A DNA stretch of 64,000 nt from positions 1 to 64,000 of the forward strand of contig JBILBF010000002.1 of NCBI GenBank assembly GCA_044353855.1, read 5' to 3'. The translations under genes were made by a program, and so were the position numbers. Of this stretch, positions 43,813-52,923 are shown piece after piece. The notes beneath the pieces were generated by a model. The model did no database searches and was not told the DNA's origin. It saw nothing but the letters and a program-made list of their open reading frames with translations. This DNA is from UKL13-3 sp044353855. GTDB lineage: Bacteria; Bacteroidota; Bacteroidia; UKL13-3. Position 1 is the first letter of the stretch, and the number at the start of each line of letters is the position of its first letter.

Positions 43813-44400
43813 ATGCGAAAATCAACAAATAAACTGACAAAACATGAATTGAATTTTGCTTCAAGCAAAGAATATCCGTTAGCAAAGCATCGGATAATGG
43901 AAACAATGACTTTTTTGTTTGATAAACTTGGACAAAGGTTAAGTGACCAACTCAATAATATCGACTATTTAACTGGTTCTGATTACAAAATCACAAAAGG
44001 TGAAAATTATAACTTTATGCCTTATGTAGTTTTGGATTTTCCGAAAATTATTGGCCATAAATTTCCAATTGTTTGCCGTACACTATTTTGGTGGGGACAT
44101 TATTTTACAGCAAATTTAATTATAGATACGGAGCTAATAGATGCGGCAATTTTTCATAAAAACAATTCAACGTTAAAGAAAACCTATGTTCTTATTGGGG
44201 AAAACTTGTGGGATAACAATCTCCAATCTGAAAATTATATACTCATCAATAAACTAACAAATGCTGATTTGACCAGACTAATTGAGAATAGGAATTACCT
44301 TCGTTTATCGCAGAAGATAAAACTATCTCAAATAAATGAAATTGAGTCTATTGTGCCTCCTATATATAACAATTGGCTTAACATAATAAACAAAAAATAG
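43813..44400 (+). CDS. Conserved hypothetical protein
   Basis: The 195-residue protein is acidic-basic mixed without signal peptide or membrane helix. I recognise no domain. Visible features are a helical start (KHRIMETMTFLFDKLGQRL), a beta-rich middle (NFMPYVVLDFPKIIG, PIVCRTLFWWGHYFTANLI) and a helical C terminus (NEIESIVPPIYNNWL). A cytoplasmic role is likely. The ATG at 43813 is chosen; a GTG three bases earlier is also in frame. It is divergent from the LptF/G gene, with only 25 bases between starts, so promoters overlap. Confidence 0.7.
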   Translation: MRKSTNKLTKHELNFASSKEYPLAKHRIMETMTFLFDKLGQRLSDQLNNIDYLTGSDYKITKGENYNFMPYVVLDFPKIIGHKFPIVCRTLFWWGHYFTANLIIDTELIDAAIFHKNNSTLKKTYVLIGENLWDNNLQSENYILINKLTNADLTRLIENRNYLRLSQKIKLSQINEIESIVPPIYNNWLNIINKK

Positions 44401-44416
44401 GAGACTAAGCTCCTAT
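44392..44416 (-). terminator. Intrinsic terminator overlapping two convergent stops
   Basis: A seven-bp stem ATAGGAG/CTCCTAT (44397-44403 with 44410-44416) covers both the stop of the rightward gene and the stop of the leftward START-like gene. On the minus strand it runs into six T residues. Confidence 0.65.
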
Positions 44417-44785
44417 ACTCATTTTAAGTTCGTGTACTTGACTGTCCCAAAGCTGAGCTGTATTTTTTTCATCAATAGCATCTACATAGTCTGTAATAAC
44501 GAGTGCTACATCATCAGTAAGTTCATCCTGAATAATTTCAAATTCAAAATATTCTTCATCTGGGGTATCTCTCCATTTAAATTTAATTAATTTATTAGAT
44601 ACTTTTTTTATTACTTGAGCAACCTGCTCTTCTTTTCCCCATTTGAATTTATAAAAATCATTGTAAATATCTACATCATCACAAAACCATTGAGATATTC
44701 CTGATGGTGTACTGATATAATTATACAACATTGCAGGGGATGCTTTGATAGGAAATTCTAATCTTATTTTTTTCTTCTTTGTCAT
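44405..44785 (-). CDS. START-like (SRPBCC) domain protein
   Basis: With the ATG at 44785 the protein has 126 residues: a KKKKIRLEFPIKASPAMLYNYI start, STPSGISQWFCDDVDI, and strands IKFKWRDTPDEEYFEFEI, then a C-terminal helix with HELKMSIGA. This matches the START-like proteins found in Bacteroidota, in the SRPBCC superfamily related to AHSA1. The ligand is unknown. An in-frame upstream ATG at 44818 would add 11 residues before the family start, so the shorter form is preferred. Confidence 0.82.
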   Translation of the reverse strand: MTKKKKIRLEFPIKASPAMLYNYISTPSGISQWFCDDVDIYNDFYKFKWGKEEQVAQVIKKVSNKLIKFKWRDTPDEEYFEFEIIQDELTDDVALVITDYVDAIDEKNTAQLWDSQVHELKMSIGA

Positions 44786-44899
44786 TACGAGTATTCGGCC
44801 AAAACTGTGTGAGGGCAATTAATGTGTTTTTATGCTGAATAACAAGTTTTGTTTTGTGTTTTTGCAAACAATTGCAATACAAAGTAGAAAGATGAGTAC

Positions 44900-46756
44900 T
44901 TATTGATTGGATTTTGTTGGTTTTTTTAGAACTGAACTGTTTTCTGTTGGGTTGTTTTTAAAAGAATCTTCTTGCATTTTGAGTGCTTCTTTTTTGATTT
45001 TGATATTTACTTCCCCATCATCTTCATCAACATTCCATTCAATATTAACATTTTCATCTTCTATATCTTCCGTATCTAAACAATCTAAACAGTGCAGCCC
45101 TTTTGTGGTCATTTGAAATGTTTCGCCTAAATCAAATTCTTCCTCATAAGCCTCGTTAATCATTTTCATTGCATTTTTATCCACTTTAATAATAGTACCA
45201 ATTGGCACTCTTAGTTTGGCAGATACTTGCTGGTATTTAAATACTTTATTTTTATCCACTCTAATTCCATCGTCTATCATAAGTAGTTTATTTGTTAGGC
45301 TTGTATTGTAAATAATTGCATTTGCGTTTTGTAATGCAGAAACTGAATTTTCACCTCTTGCCGATTTGACTAAATACAATTGCATATTTTCGTTTTTGGA
45401 TTGTTTTATGGATAGTTTGGTATTGTAAAAAACCCTTACCCATTCACCCATTTTACTGATTTTAAATTCAGTTCCTTTGGTACTTTTATTAATATCAATA
45501 TCCCCCAATTCTTCGTCTTCAGCAAAAGTGTTTTCAACTTTAATAAAGAGTGTATCTGGACATTTCTCATCAAATGCTAGTTCTTTAACCAAATTTTTGC
45601 TTGAAACACTATTGCGGTATTGCCAACCAAAACGTAACATTAAAAACAGGCCAACTAAAATACACAAGGTGAGTATAATTGATATAACCTTAACTTTAAT
45701 TCGAGAGTGAAAAATAAGCTTGATACCTAATATGAGAATCAATGTTGCAAACGAAAAACAGAATAATGCAAAGCCATATTGAAAATATGAATAATAGGCA
45801 TTAATATCAAGCCTGTCTAATATTGATGAAAAGGAGTTGTTCCAGATAAAAATTACGACTCCAATTAATACTATGGCAATAATGAGTAAAACTGACCCCA
45901 AGACTGTTGAAATAATTTTGTAAAAAAATCGTAACAGTTGACTGATTGAACTTTGAGTTGAAGCTATAGTCGTTTTATAACTATTGCTTCGAACTTGCTT
46001 CTCTATATTATTTACATCTATTGACTCCCCTTTCATTTGTAATTTTTCACTTGATGTTTTAGCCTCAGGTAATGCTATCCATAAGATTATATATACAAAC
46101 AACCCTGATCCAACTATAAAGAAAGTAGCTAAAAAACCTAGTCTCAACCATACTGAGTCAATAGCTAAATATTCGGCAACACCCGAACAAACACCTCCTA
46201 TCCTTTTGTCATCAGGGTTTCTAAAAAGCCGTTTGCGATTTTTGTTCATGTAAAAGTTTTCTGATATACTAGACTCTGGAATAACAATCCACATAATTAT
46301 GTATACAAGGAGACCAGATCCAAATACAAAAAATGCAATTAAAAAAAGAATACGTGGAATCATGATATCTATTCCAAAATAGTTAGCTAATCCCGAGCAA
46401 ACGCCACCAATTGTTTTGTGATGAGTATCTCTTTTTAATTGTTTGATTTTATGACCAGAAGCATGCTGTTCTTTTTCTTGTTGCGGATTTTCTTCAACTT
46501 CTATTTCTGTAGGATCTCCCATTAATGTAATCACTTCATTTACATCAATTTGTTGAACAACTGTGTATCTATCAGATAATTTCAATTGTAATAATTCAGC
46601 GATTCGAGCTTCAATATCTTGAATGATATCCTCTCCATTTTCTGTAAATGAAAAATGTATTTTTAATTTCTCTATGTACTGTTTTAGTTGTTCATAAGCT
46701 GACTCATCAATACTTAATACAATACCGTTTAAGTTAATGTTTACTACTTTATTCAT
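44900..46756 (-). CDS. PspC-domain membrane protein with two PspC modules
   Basis: The 618-residue protein carries two PspC (phage-shock protein C) domains, residues about 106-162 and 174-232. Each has the motif IGGVCSGxAxYxxID and one hydrophobic helix ending in IIxWIxxPE. The N-terminal 90 residues look like a helical regulatory region (LSIDESAYEQLKQYIEKL, DPTEIEVEEN). More membrane helices (about 295-400) and an acidic C-terminal domain with an HCLDCLDTED segment follow. PspC proteins sense or respond to envelope stress. It lies 11 bases after the PadR gene, in one operon, so PadR probably controls it. Confidence 0.85.
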   Translation of the reverse strand: MNKVVNINLNGIVLSIDESAYEQLKQYIEKLKIHFSFTENGEDIIQDIEARIAELLQLKLSDRYTVVQQIDVNEVITLMGDPTEIEVEENPQQEKEQHASGHKIKQLKRDTHHKTIGGVCSGLANYFGIDIMIPRILFLIAFFVFGSGLLVYIIMWIVIPESSISENFYMNKNRKRLFRNPDDKRIGGVCSGVAEYLAIDSVWLRLGFLATFFIVGSGLFVYIILWIALPEAKTSSEKLQMKGESIDVNNIEKQVRSNSYKTTIASTQSSISQLLRFFYKIISTVLGSVLLIIAIVLIGVVIFIWNNSFSSILDRLDINAYYSYFQYGFALFCFSFATLILILGIKLIFHSRIKVKVISIILTLCILVGLFLMLRFGWQYRNSVSSKNLVKELAFDEKCPDTLFIKVENTFAEDEELGDIDINKSTKGTEFKISKMGEWVRVFYNTKLSIKQSKNENMQLYLVKSARGENSVSALQNANAIIYNTSLTNKLLMIDDGIRVDKNKVFKYQQVSAKLRVPIGTIIKVDKNAMKMINEAYEEEFDLGETFQMTTKGLHCLDCLDTEDIEDENVNIEWNVDEDDGEVNIKIKKEALKMQEDSFKNNPTENSSVLKKPTKSNQ

Positions 46757-46767
46757 AGCTTTAAATG

Positions 46768-47103
46768 TTAATTTTTAGAATGTTTTGTTACATGTGATAC
46801 GGCTTCTACAAGTTCTTTCCATGTTTCGTTTAAGCCTGTCAAAAAATCTTTTCCCTCTAGGGTTAATTGAAAATATTTACGCGGTGGACCCGATTTTGAT
46901 TCTTTCCATTGATAACTCAACAGGCCTTCATTTTTTAATCGGGTAAGCAATGGATATAATGTCCCTTCTACTACAATCATTTTAGAAACTTTTAGTTCTT
47001 CAATTATATCTGAGGCATATACCTCCCCCCTCGAAATAATACTCAGAATACACAACTCTAGTATTCCTTTTTTCATTTGTGCTTTTGAGTTTTCTACATT
47101 CAT
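46768..47103 (-). CDS. PadR-family transcriptional regulator
   Basis: The 111-residue protein has a PadR-type winged helix: ILELCILSIISRGEVYASDIIEEL (split in the first two helices), VVEGTLYPLLTRLKNEGLL (the recognition helix and start of the wing) and SGPPRKYFQLTLEGKDFL (the wing). PadR proteins are repressors responding to small molecules. It is the first gene of the PadR-PspC operon and is divergent from the PAP2 gene, so its operator probably lies in the 127-base AT-rich gap; TAGTAC-like TTGTAATACA is seen there but no clear palindrome. Confidence 0.9.
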   Translation of the reverse strand: MNVENSKAQMKKGILELCILSIISRGEVYASDIIEELKVSKMIVVEGTLYPLLTRLKNEGLLSYQWKESKSGPPRKYFQLTLEGKDFLTGLNETWKELVEAVSHVTKHSKN

Positions 47104-47230
47104 ATAGTTTTTTCTTCTTTGCTTAACGAACCTATGTTTAATTATGTACTTTGTAATACATAGTACTAAATAAATTTGCTATATATTGATATTCAATTAA
47201 ATAATTTAATTTGCTAATGCCCTTTTTTCA

Positions 47231-47881
47231 GTGAAATTTGCCATTGTGTACCTACAAAACGTTTTACAAATCCTCAAAAGCAATAAAGAATTTTATATTT
47301 CTTTTATATTAATATGGTTTTTAGGGCTTTACTTTCAAATTTGTTTTACCCAGTTTGATTTAAGCTTATGGGTAAATGGTTGGCATACCTCATTTTTGGA
47401 TCTATTTATGGTATACTTAACTTATGCTGGAGATGGAATCCTGCTGGTTGTTTGTGGTTTTGTTATTATTTTAGTAAAACCAAGATATTGGCTTTTAGTC
47501 ACAGTATCATTAACTATTCCTTCGCTTATTACACAACTCTTAAAACACTTCGTTTTTGAAAATGAGTACAGACCTGTTGTTATGATGAAAAACATCCATA
47601 GTTTATATTTCGTGCCAGGTGTAGAAATGAATCAATTTAACAGCTTTCCTTCTGGTCATACAACAGCAGCTTTTTCGTTATATACACTCTTAGCACTGTT
47701 AACTCCTAGTAAAAAGATAGGCTTTTTATGGGTTATCATTGCAGCATTGGTTTCAATTTCTAGAGTCTATTTATTACAACATTTTTGGGTTGATATTATG
47801 ACGGGTGCTTTAATTGGAGGAATTCTAACTACTTTAATATTTGTGAAGTTAGAGCCTAAACAGAAAACAAATGGCATTTAA
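47231..47881 (+). CDS. PAP2-family membrane phosphatase
   Basis: The 216-residue protein has six hydrophobic helices and the three phosphatase motifs: KHFVFENEYRP (KxxxxxxRP), FPSGHTTA (PSGH) and SRVYLLQHFWVD (SRxxxxxHxxxD). Such enzymes remove phosphate from lipid phosphates or undecaprenyl pyrophosphate, or act on lipid A. The start is GTG at 47231 (no good ATG upstream). The stop overlaps the next gene by 11 bases, so the two are co-translated. A role in recycling the lipid carrier used by the neighbouring GT39 enzyme is inferred. Confidence 0.88.
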   Translation: MKFAIVYLQNVLQILKSNKEFYISFILIWFLGLYFQICFTQFDLSLWVNGWHTSFLDLFMVYLTYAGDGILLVVCGFVIILVKPRYWLLVTVSLTIPSLITQLLKHFVFENEYRPVVMMKNIHSLYFVPGVEMNQFNSFPSGHTTAAFSLYTLLALLTPSKKIGFLWVIIAALVSISRVYLLQHFWVDIMTGALIGGILTTLIFVKLEPKQKTNGI

Positions 47882-49541
47882 AAACACTCCACAACTTGTA
47901 GCTTTAATAGCTGCTATATTATTTATTCCTTTTTTAGGAAACGTTCATTTGTTTGATTGGGATGAAGTAAATTTTGCTGAGTCAGCAAGAGAGATGCTGG
48001 TTACTGGTGAATACTTCAGGGTTCAAATAAATTATCAGCCTTTTTGGGAAAAACCGCCTCTCTTTTTTTGGCTTCAAGCACTTAGCATGAGTGTGTTTGG
48101 TGTAAATGAATTTGCCGCACGTTTTCCCAATGCTATTTGCGGAATATTATCTCTTACATTATTGTTCCAAATTGGTAAACAAACTTTTAATCCTCGGTTT
48201 GCTTGGATATGGGTTTTATTTATGGCTGGGTCATTTACTCCTGCTCTGTATTTTAAAACAGGCATAATTGATCCATGGTTTAACTTATTTATTTTTTATG
48301 CAATTTGGCAATTGAGTTTAGTGTCGCAAAAAACAGAAATTAACTTACGTACAAAACGCTTTTTATATATTGGAATTAGCCTCGGATTAGCAGTACTTAC
48401 AAAAGGACCCGTTGCATTGCTTGTTGTTGGTTTATGTTCTTTAGTTGTTCTTTTTCGAAATGGTTTTTACCTTTTTTTTAACTTTAAACAAATTGCCATA
48501 ATGATAATTTGTATTGTTTCTATTGCAAGTTTATGGGTTGTATTAGAAATTAGTAAAAATGGATTTGGCGTTTTAGTTGATTTTATCAATTATCAAATTG
48601 ACTTATTTCGAAACCCAGTTGCTGGACATGGACAACCTTGGTATTATCATCCGGTTGTTTTGTTAATCGGTTGTTTTCCTGCATCTATAATTGCTCTACC
48701 GGCCTTTTTTTCCAAAACAACTTTAGTTGAAGAATCGGGGTTAAAACAATGGATGAGTGCTTTGTTTTGGTGCGTTCTAATTTTATTTTCAATAGTAACG
48801 ACTAAAATTGTTCATTACAGTTCATTATGTTGGATGCCATTAACATTTATGGCTGCATTTACAATCGAAAAACGGTTGCAGAATCAACAAACATTACCCA
48901 AAAGTATAATACTCTTTTTAGGCTTGATTGGTTTTTTCATAGGAATAGTTTTAACTACAATTCCTTTAATAGAAAGCTATAAACATATTCTCATACCCTA
49001 TATTCATGATTCTTTCGCAAAAGCTACGCTTGATATATCAGCCAGTTGGTTAGGATTTGAACCTTTACTTGGCATGTTGTTTTTATTGATATTGACCTAT
49101 GTAATGATTCAGTTTTGGAAAAACGAATTAACAAAAGGGATATATACCTTATTGTGCTTTTTAATGCTTTTTATTCCTGTATACCTTATTGTGGTTGTTC
49201 CTAAAATTGAACAATACTCTCAACAATCGGCTATTAATTTTTATAAAAGTTTGGTCGGAAAGGATTGTTATGTTGAAACACTTGGAATGAAAAGTTATGC
49301 TCAATATTTTTACTCAAAAACACTACCTCATTCAAATAGTAAAAGCTACGATGAAAAATGGCTTCTTCATAGCAATGAAATTGACAAACCTGTTTATTTT
49401 GTTTCGAAAATTGGCCGCTTAGAAGAGATTGCAACTTATGGTCCTATTGAAATTGGCCGTAAAGGCGGATTTGTTTTCTGGAAACGAGAACCGATTTTAA
49501 AAGATACCATTGGTCATGCATTGAAACCAATTGAACAATGA
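47871..49541 (+). CDS. GT39-family glycosyltransferase (ArnT-like)
   Basis: The 556-residue protein has about 12 hydrophobic helices and the GT39/ArnT features: FDWDEVNFAESAREML near the N terminus, with the acidic pair for lipid-linked donors; YQPFWEKPPLFFWLQ; VNEFAARFPNAI; and TKGPVALLVV. These enzymes transfer sugars from polyprenyl-phosphate sugars to lipid A or proteins on the periplasmic face. The acceptor is unknown. The gene overlaps the PAP2 gene by 11 bases. Confidence 0.87.
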   Translation: MAFKNTPQLVALIAAILFIPFLGNVHLFDWDEVNFAESAREMLVTGEYFRVQINYQPFWEKPPLFFWLQALSMSVFGVNEFAARFPNAICGILSLTLLFQIGKQTFNPRFAWIWVLFMAGSFTPALYFKTGIIDPWFNLFIFYAIWQLSLVSQKTEINLRTKRFLYIGISLGLAVLTKGPVALLVVGLCSLVVLFRNGFYLFFNFKQIAIMIICIVSIASLWVVLEISKNGFGVLVDFINYQIDLFRNPVAGHGQPWYYHPVVLLIGCFPASIIALPAFFSKTTLVEESGLKQWMSALFWCVLILFSIVTTKIVHYSSLCWMPLTFMAAFTIEKRLQNQQTLPKSIILFLGLIGFFIGIVLTTIPLIESYKHILIPYIHDSFAKATLDISASWLGFEPLLGMLFLLILTYVMIQFWKNELTKGIYTLLCFLMLFIPVYLIVVVPKIEQYSQQSAINFYKSLVGKDCYVETLGMKSYAQYFYSKTLPHSNSKSYDEKWLLHSNEIDKPVYFVSKIGRLEEIATYGPIEIGRKGGFVFWKREPILKDTIGHALKPIEQ

Positions 49542-49605
49542 GCTATAAAAAAATAAGAAATCAATTTATTATTTTTAATATATTTACTGTTACATTTCAA
49601 AAATT

Positions 49606-50241
49606 ATGAAAAAGACAATCCTAATCATTAGTTTTTTAACCTTGTCATTATATGGAAGTGCACAAAGTATCTTACCAAAGCAGTCTGTTTCTGTTGGCTT
49701 TTCAGCTAATCTAAATAAAGATATTACTTTGTTAAGTATGCCAATTATATATTCTCATCAAATTGCAGGAATTCCTAATCTTAGATACCTTTTAGGTGTA
49801 AGACAAAATTTGATTTTTGGACAAGCTGATTTTAAGATCAACAATCAAGATGCTTTGATAGACGACCTATCAAACTATTTTATTAATATTATGGGTGGGA
49901 TTGAATTTATATCGAATCAAAACTTACTTATTGGATTTAATATAGATCTTTTGGGTGGTACAATAGGCACACGTTCATATAAATCGGTTGGAAAAGATCC
50001 TGTTTATTTTATCAGTCCTGAATCATTTAATGTTATGCTTGGTGGAGATAATGATAAAGGATCTTTACATTCAGAGTTTTATCTAGGATATCGTTTAAAT
50101 GAACAGTTAACCTTAAAAGCTGGGTTAGCACATTTCCGATTGGGTTTAAATTACACTAGTAATATTATTAATCAAACATCAACACATATATTTTTAAACA
50201 GTCCATTTGTAAATATTCAATATACCCTTTGGCAAAAATAA
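49606..50241 (+). CDS. Secreted, probably outer-membrane beta-barrel, protein
   Basis: I do not recognise a family. The 211-residue protein has a signal peptide (MKKTILIISFLTLSLYGSAQ) and alternating hydrophobic strands with polar turns (SVGFSANLNKDITLLSMPIIY, FYLGYRLNEQLTLKAGLAHFRLGLNY split by turns). It ends with a strand IQYTLWQK that has an aromatic near the C terminus, as in porin-type barrels. About ten strands could be drawn. It lies alone, after the GT39 gene, with 64 bases between. Confidence 0.65.
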   Translation: MKKTILIISFLTLSLYGSAQSILPKQSVSVGFSANLNKDITLLSMPIIYSHQIAGIPNLRYLLGVRQNLIFGQADFKINNQDALIDDLSNYFINIMGGIEFISNQNLLIGFNIDLLGGTIGTRSYKSVGKDPVYFISPESFNVMLGGDNDKGSLHSEFYLGYRLNEQLTLKAGLAHFRLGLNYTSNIINQTSTHIFLNSPFVNIQYTLWQK

Positions 50242-50373
50242 ACACCCTTTTAGTCCAAATCCTCTGGGGTATTTATAAAACAGTGTTGTCTTTAAATAAA
50301 CTATATTCTACCTGTTTTTTATTTTTTTGTGGTACTGGAATGATCTGAATTGAATGGAAACTTCCTTGCACAC

Positions 50374-50394
50374 AAAAAGGCGCATCATAACGCC
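50374..50394 (-). terminator. Weak terminator candidate of dnaJ
   Basis: A short GGCG/CGCC stem (50379-50382 with 50391-50394) is followed on the minus strand by five T residues and G, just beyond the dnaJ stop. The stem is only four bp. Confidence 0.35.
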
Positions 50395-50401
50395 AATTTG
50401 T

Positions 50402-51529
50402 TTAGTTAAAATACTCTCTCATCCTTTCAAAAAATCCTTTATCATTTTTATTAGGCTGTGGTTTAAAATTATCTGAGTCTTTCAATTTTTCGAGTAATGC
50501 TTTTTCATCAGCCGTCAGTTTTTGTGGTGTCCAAATATTAATATGTATAAGTTGGTCACCTCTAGATGAGGTGTTGATTTCAGGAATTCCTTTGCCTCTT
50601 AATCTAAGGATTTTACCTCCCTGAGTACCAGCGTCAATTTTCATTTTTACTTTTCCATCAACAGTAGGAACTTCTATACTTGTGCCCAAAGCTGCATCTG
50701 CAAAAGTGATGTGTAAATCAAACACGATATTAGTTCCATCACGTTTTAAAATAGGGTCTTCAGTTTCTTCAATTAAAATGATTAAATCGCCACTCGGGCC
50801 TCCGCCAGGTCCAGCATTTCCTTTACCACTCATGCTTAGCTGCATCCCATCAGCAACCCCAGCAGGTATTTTAATGGTTACCACATCTTCAACAGGAATT
50901 AATCCATCAGGTCCTGCTCCAGCTGGTCGCTTATCAACTGTTTTACCGCTTCCATGACACAAAGGACAAGCATTAGTGGTAGCCATTTGACCTAAAAATG
51001 TTTGGGTTACTCTGCGTACTTGACCAGCACCATTACAGGTTGTACACGTTTTAAAAGTAAGACCATCGGCTACTTTCATTCTCTTGTACTTTATCTTCTT
51101 TTCGGCACCAGCAGCTACTTCTTGTAATGTCATTTTTACTTTTATTCGTGCATCATTTCCACGAACACCAGCCTGTCGTCTTCCTCCTCTGCTTCCACCA
51201 AAAAAAGATTCAAATGGACTTCCCCCTCCTTCACCAAATACATCTCCAAACTGTGAAAAGATATCATCCATATTCATATGAGCTTCCCCACCTCTGGCAT
51301 TTGCACCCGCACCTTGATGTCCAAATCGATCATACCGAGCCTTTTTCTGTTCATCACTAAGTACTTCATAAGCCTCAGCAGCTTCTTTAAATTTATCCTC
51401 AGCAGCTTTGTCACCAGGATTTTTGTCTGGATGAAATTTAATGGCCATTTGCCTGTAAGCCTTTTTTATTTCATCAGCTGTTGATCCTTTGTTAACACCT
51501 AGTATTTCGTAAAAATCTCTTTTTGCCAT
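50402..51529 (-). CDS. dnaJ: Chaperone DnaJ with reduced zinc domain
   Basis: DnaJ delivers clients to DnaK and stimulates its ATPase. The 375-residue protein has a normal J domain with HPD (residues 33-35), a glycine-rich linker (about 73-120) and the two C-terminal client-binding domains. The zinc domain is shortened: only CTTCNGAG (C162, C165) and CPLCHGSG (C188, C191) remain. The first and fourth CxxCxGxG motifs, which form zinc site I, are replaced by KYKRMKVADGLTFK and KRPAGAGPDGL. Site II is intact. grpE lies upstream on the same strand; the 201-base gap makes co-transcription possible. Confidence 0.95.
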   Translation of the reverse strand: MAKRDFYEILGVNKGSTADEIKKAYRQMAIKFHPDKNPGDKAAEDKFKEAAEAYEVLSDEQKKARYDRFGHQGAGANARGGEAHMNMDDIFSQFGDVFGEGGGSPFESFFGGSRGGRRQAGVRGNDARIKVKMTLQEVAAGAEKKIKYKRMKVADGLTFKTCTTCNGAGQVRRVTQTFLGQMATTNACPLCHGSGKTVDKRPAGAGPDGLIPVEDVVTIKIPAGVADGMQLSMSGKGNAGPGGGPSGDLIILIEETEDPILKRDGTNIVFDLHITFADAALGTSIEVPTVDGKVKMKIDAGTQGGKILRLRGKGIPEINTSSRGDQLIHINIWTPQKLTADEKALLEKLKDSDNFKPQPNKNDKGFFERMREYFN

Positions 51530-51730
51530 TTCTCTTTTAATTGTTGCAAGTTATTTGCTTTCTGCTCCAGCAGTGGTGCGAGACAGATATTTCGCAAACA
51601 ACACTGCGCTGCTAATATAATTATACTTATTTCTGTTTGTTGTTAAGGAGTTGATTGCGGTTGGTTTAAAATAGTTTAAATAACTATATACATTTTAAAC
51701 CTATCAACTAATCTCCAATTAACCATATAG

Positions 51731-52312
51731 TTACTCCCCAACTACAACTTTTGCAAAACGAATTACTTTATCATTTAAATAATATCCTTTTTCAATCTCA
51801 TCTATCACCATTCCTTTTAGTTTTTCGGATGGAGCAGGTATATTGGTAATAGCCTCATGAAAATCACTGTCAAATGGTTTACCCGTTGTTTCCATTGGTT
51901 TCAATCCTTTACTTTCTAATATGGAGTAAAATTTAGCTTTTACCAATTCAATTCCTTCTTTTACTGCAGTTATATTTGTTGCAGTATTCATTGCATTAAG
52001 TGCACGTCCAAAATCATCCAATACGGGTAACAGTGAAACCAAAACTTCTTGGTTTGCTGTTTTAAATAATTCAATTCTTTCAGCACTGGTTCTTCGTTTA
52101 TAGTTATCAAAATCAGCATATAAACGTAAATATTTCTCTTCTACCATTTTTAATTCTGCTGCCCAATCTTTTTCTGACTCATTTTCATTTATTGCGTCTA
52201 TATCTGTTTCTATTTCTGCCTTTATTTCATCAGGTGTTGGTAGTGCAGCGTTTTTAACTTCATTTTGTAAAACGGGTTCAGTGCTGTGTTCGTGGGAGTG
52301 TTGCTCGTTCAT
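51731..52312 (-). CDS. grpE: Nucleotide exchange factor GrpE
   Basis: GrpE opens the nucleotide cleft of DnaK. The 193-residue protein has a low-complexity acidic N terminus, the coiled-coil dimer helix (EEKYLRLYADFDNYKRRT) near residue 62, and the family C-terminal region with VKAKFYSILESKGLKPM, DSDFHEAI, and KGYYLNDKVIRFAKVVV. It lies upstream of dnaJ in the same direction. dnaK is not in the window. Confidence 0.93.
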   Translation of the reverse strand: MNEQHSHEHSTEPVLQNEVKNAALPTPDEIKAEIETDIDAINENESEKDWAAELKMVEEKYLRLYADFDNYKRRTSAERIELFKTANQEVLVSLLPVLDDFGRALNAMNTATNITAVKEGIELVKAKFYSILESKGLKPMETTGKPFDSDFHEAITNIPAPSEKLKGMVIDEIEKGYYLNDKVIRFAKVVVGE

Positions 52313-52389
52313 GTGTACTTTAAATTATTTTTACTAATGCTGATTTAACAAAAGCATTGCCAATTGCATAAAAATGCCAACCTGTCACC

Positions 52390-52899
52390 TTACTGAATAA
52401 GAGACTGCAGCCTTTCATCTAATTGCGTTTCCCAAATATTTTTGGCTACAATAATACCCGCAGTGTCTATCAAATAGTTTGTAGGAATACTATTGATATT
52501 AAATAAACCGACATACTCAGATTTCCATCCTTTATAATCACAAATATGAGCACGCCAATACAGATTATCCTTGCTGATTGCATTGCGTAACAAATCCTCC
52601 CGAGTATCCAATGAAATTTGAACAACGATAAATTTCTGTTTTTTGCGTAAGCTAATAGCCCGGTATTTTTCATACAGGCGTTTGGTAGAAAGATTGTGTT
52701 TGCGGCTAGGAATATTCCATGATGCCCAACAATCTATAAGAACTATTTTACCTTTGTACTGGGCCAATTCAATCGTATCTCCGGAAATAGTAACAGATTG
52801 AAAATTAGGCATTTTTTGACCAATAACTAGTGGCAACTGAACTTTTGCAGTTAAAAAAAGAAGACAGCATATGCTGCATAAAAATAACTTTTTAATCAC
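52390..52899 (-). CDS. Thioredoxin-fold (TlpA/redoxin-like) protein without the CxxC motif
   Basis: The 169-residue protein has a signal peptide (MIKKLFLCSICCLLFLTAKVQ) and a TlpA/AhpC-type thioredoxin fold: GQKMPNFQSVTISGDTIEL, KIVLIDCWASW, an inserted helix, and NINSIPTNYLIDTAGIIVAKN with the cis-proline loop. The catalytic WCxxC is replaced by WNIPSR (N62 and S65), so ordinary disulfide exchange is lost. The start is GTG. It may be a binding or structural relative; function unknown. It lies downstream of murA on the same strand, 24 bases apart. Confidence 0.82.
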   Translation of the reverse strand: MIKKLFLCSICCLLFLTAKVQLPLVIGQKMPNFQSVTISGDTIELAQYKGKIVLIDCWASWNIPSRKHNLSTKRLYEKYRAISLRKKQKFIVVQISLDTREDLLRNAISKDNLYWRAHICDYKGWKSEYVGLFNINSIPTNYLIDTAGIIVAKNIWETQLDERLQSLIQ

Positions 52900-52923
52900 A
52901 CCACGAACATAATAAAAAATGAG

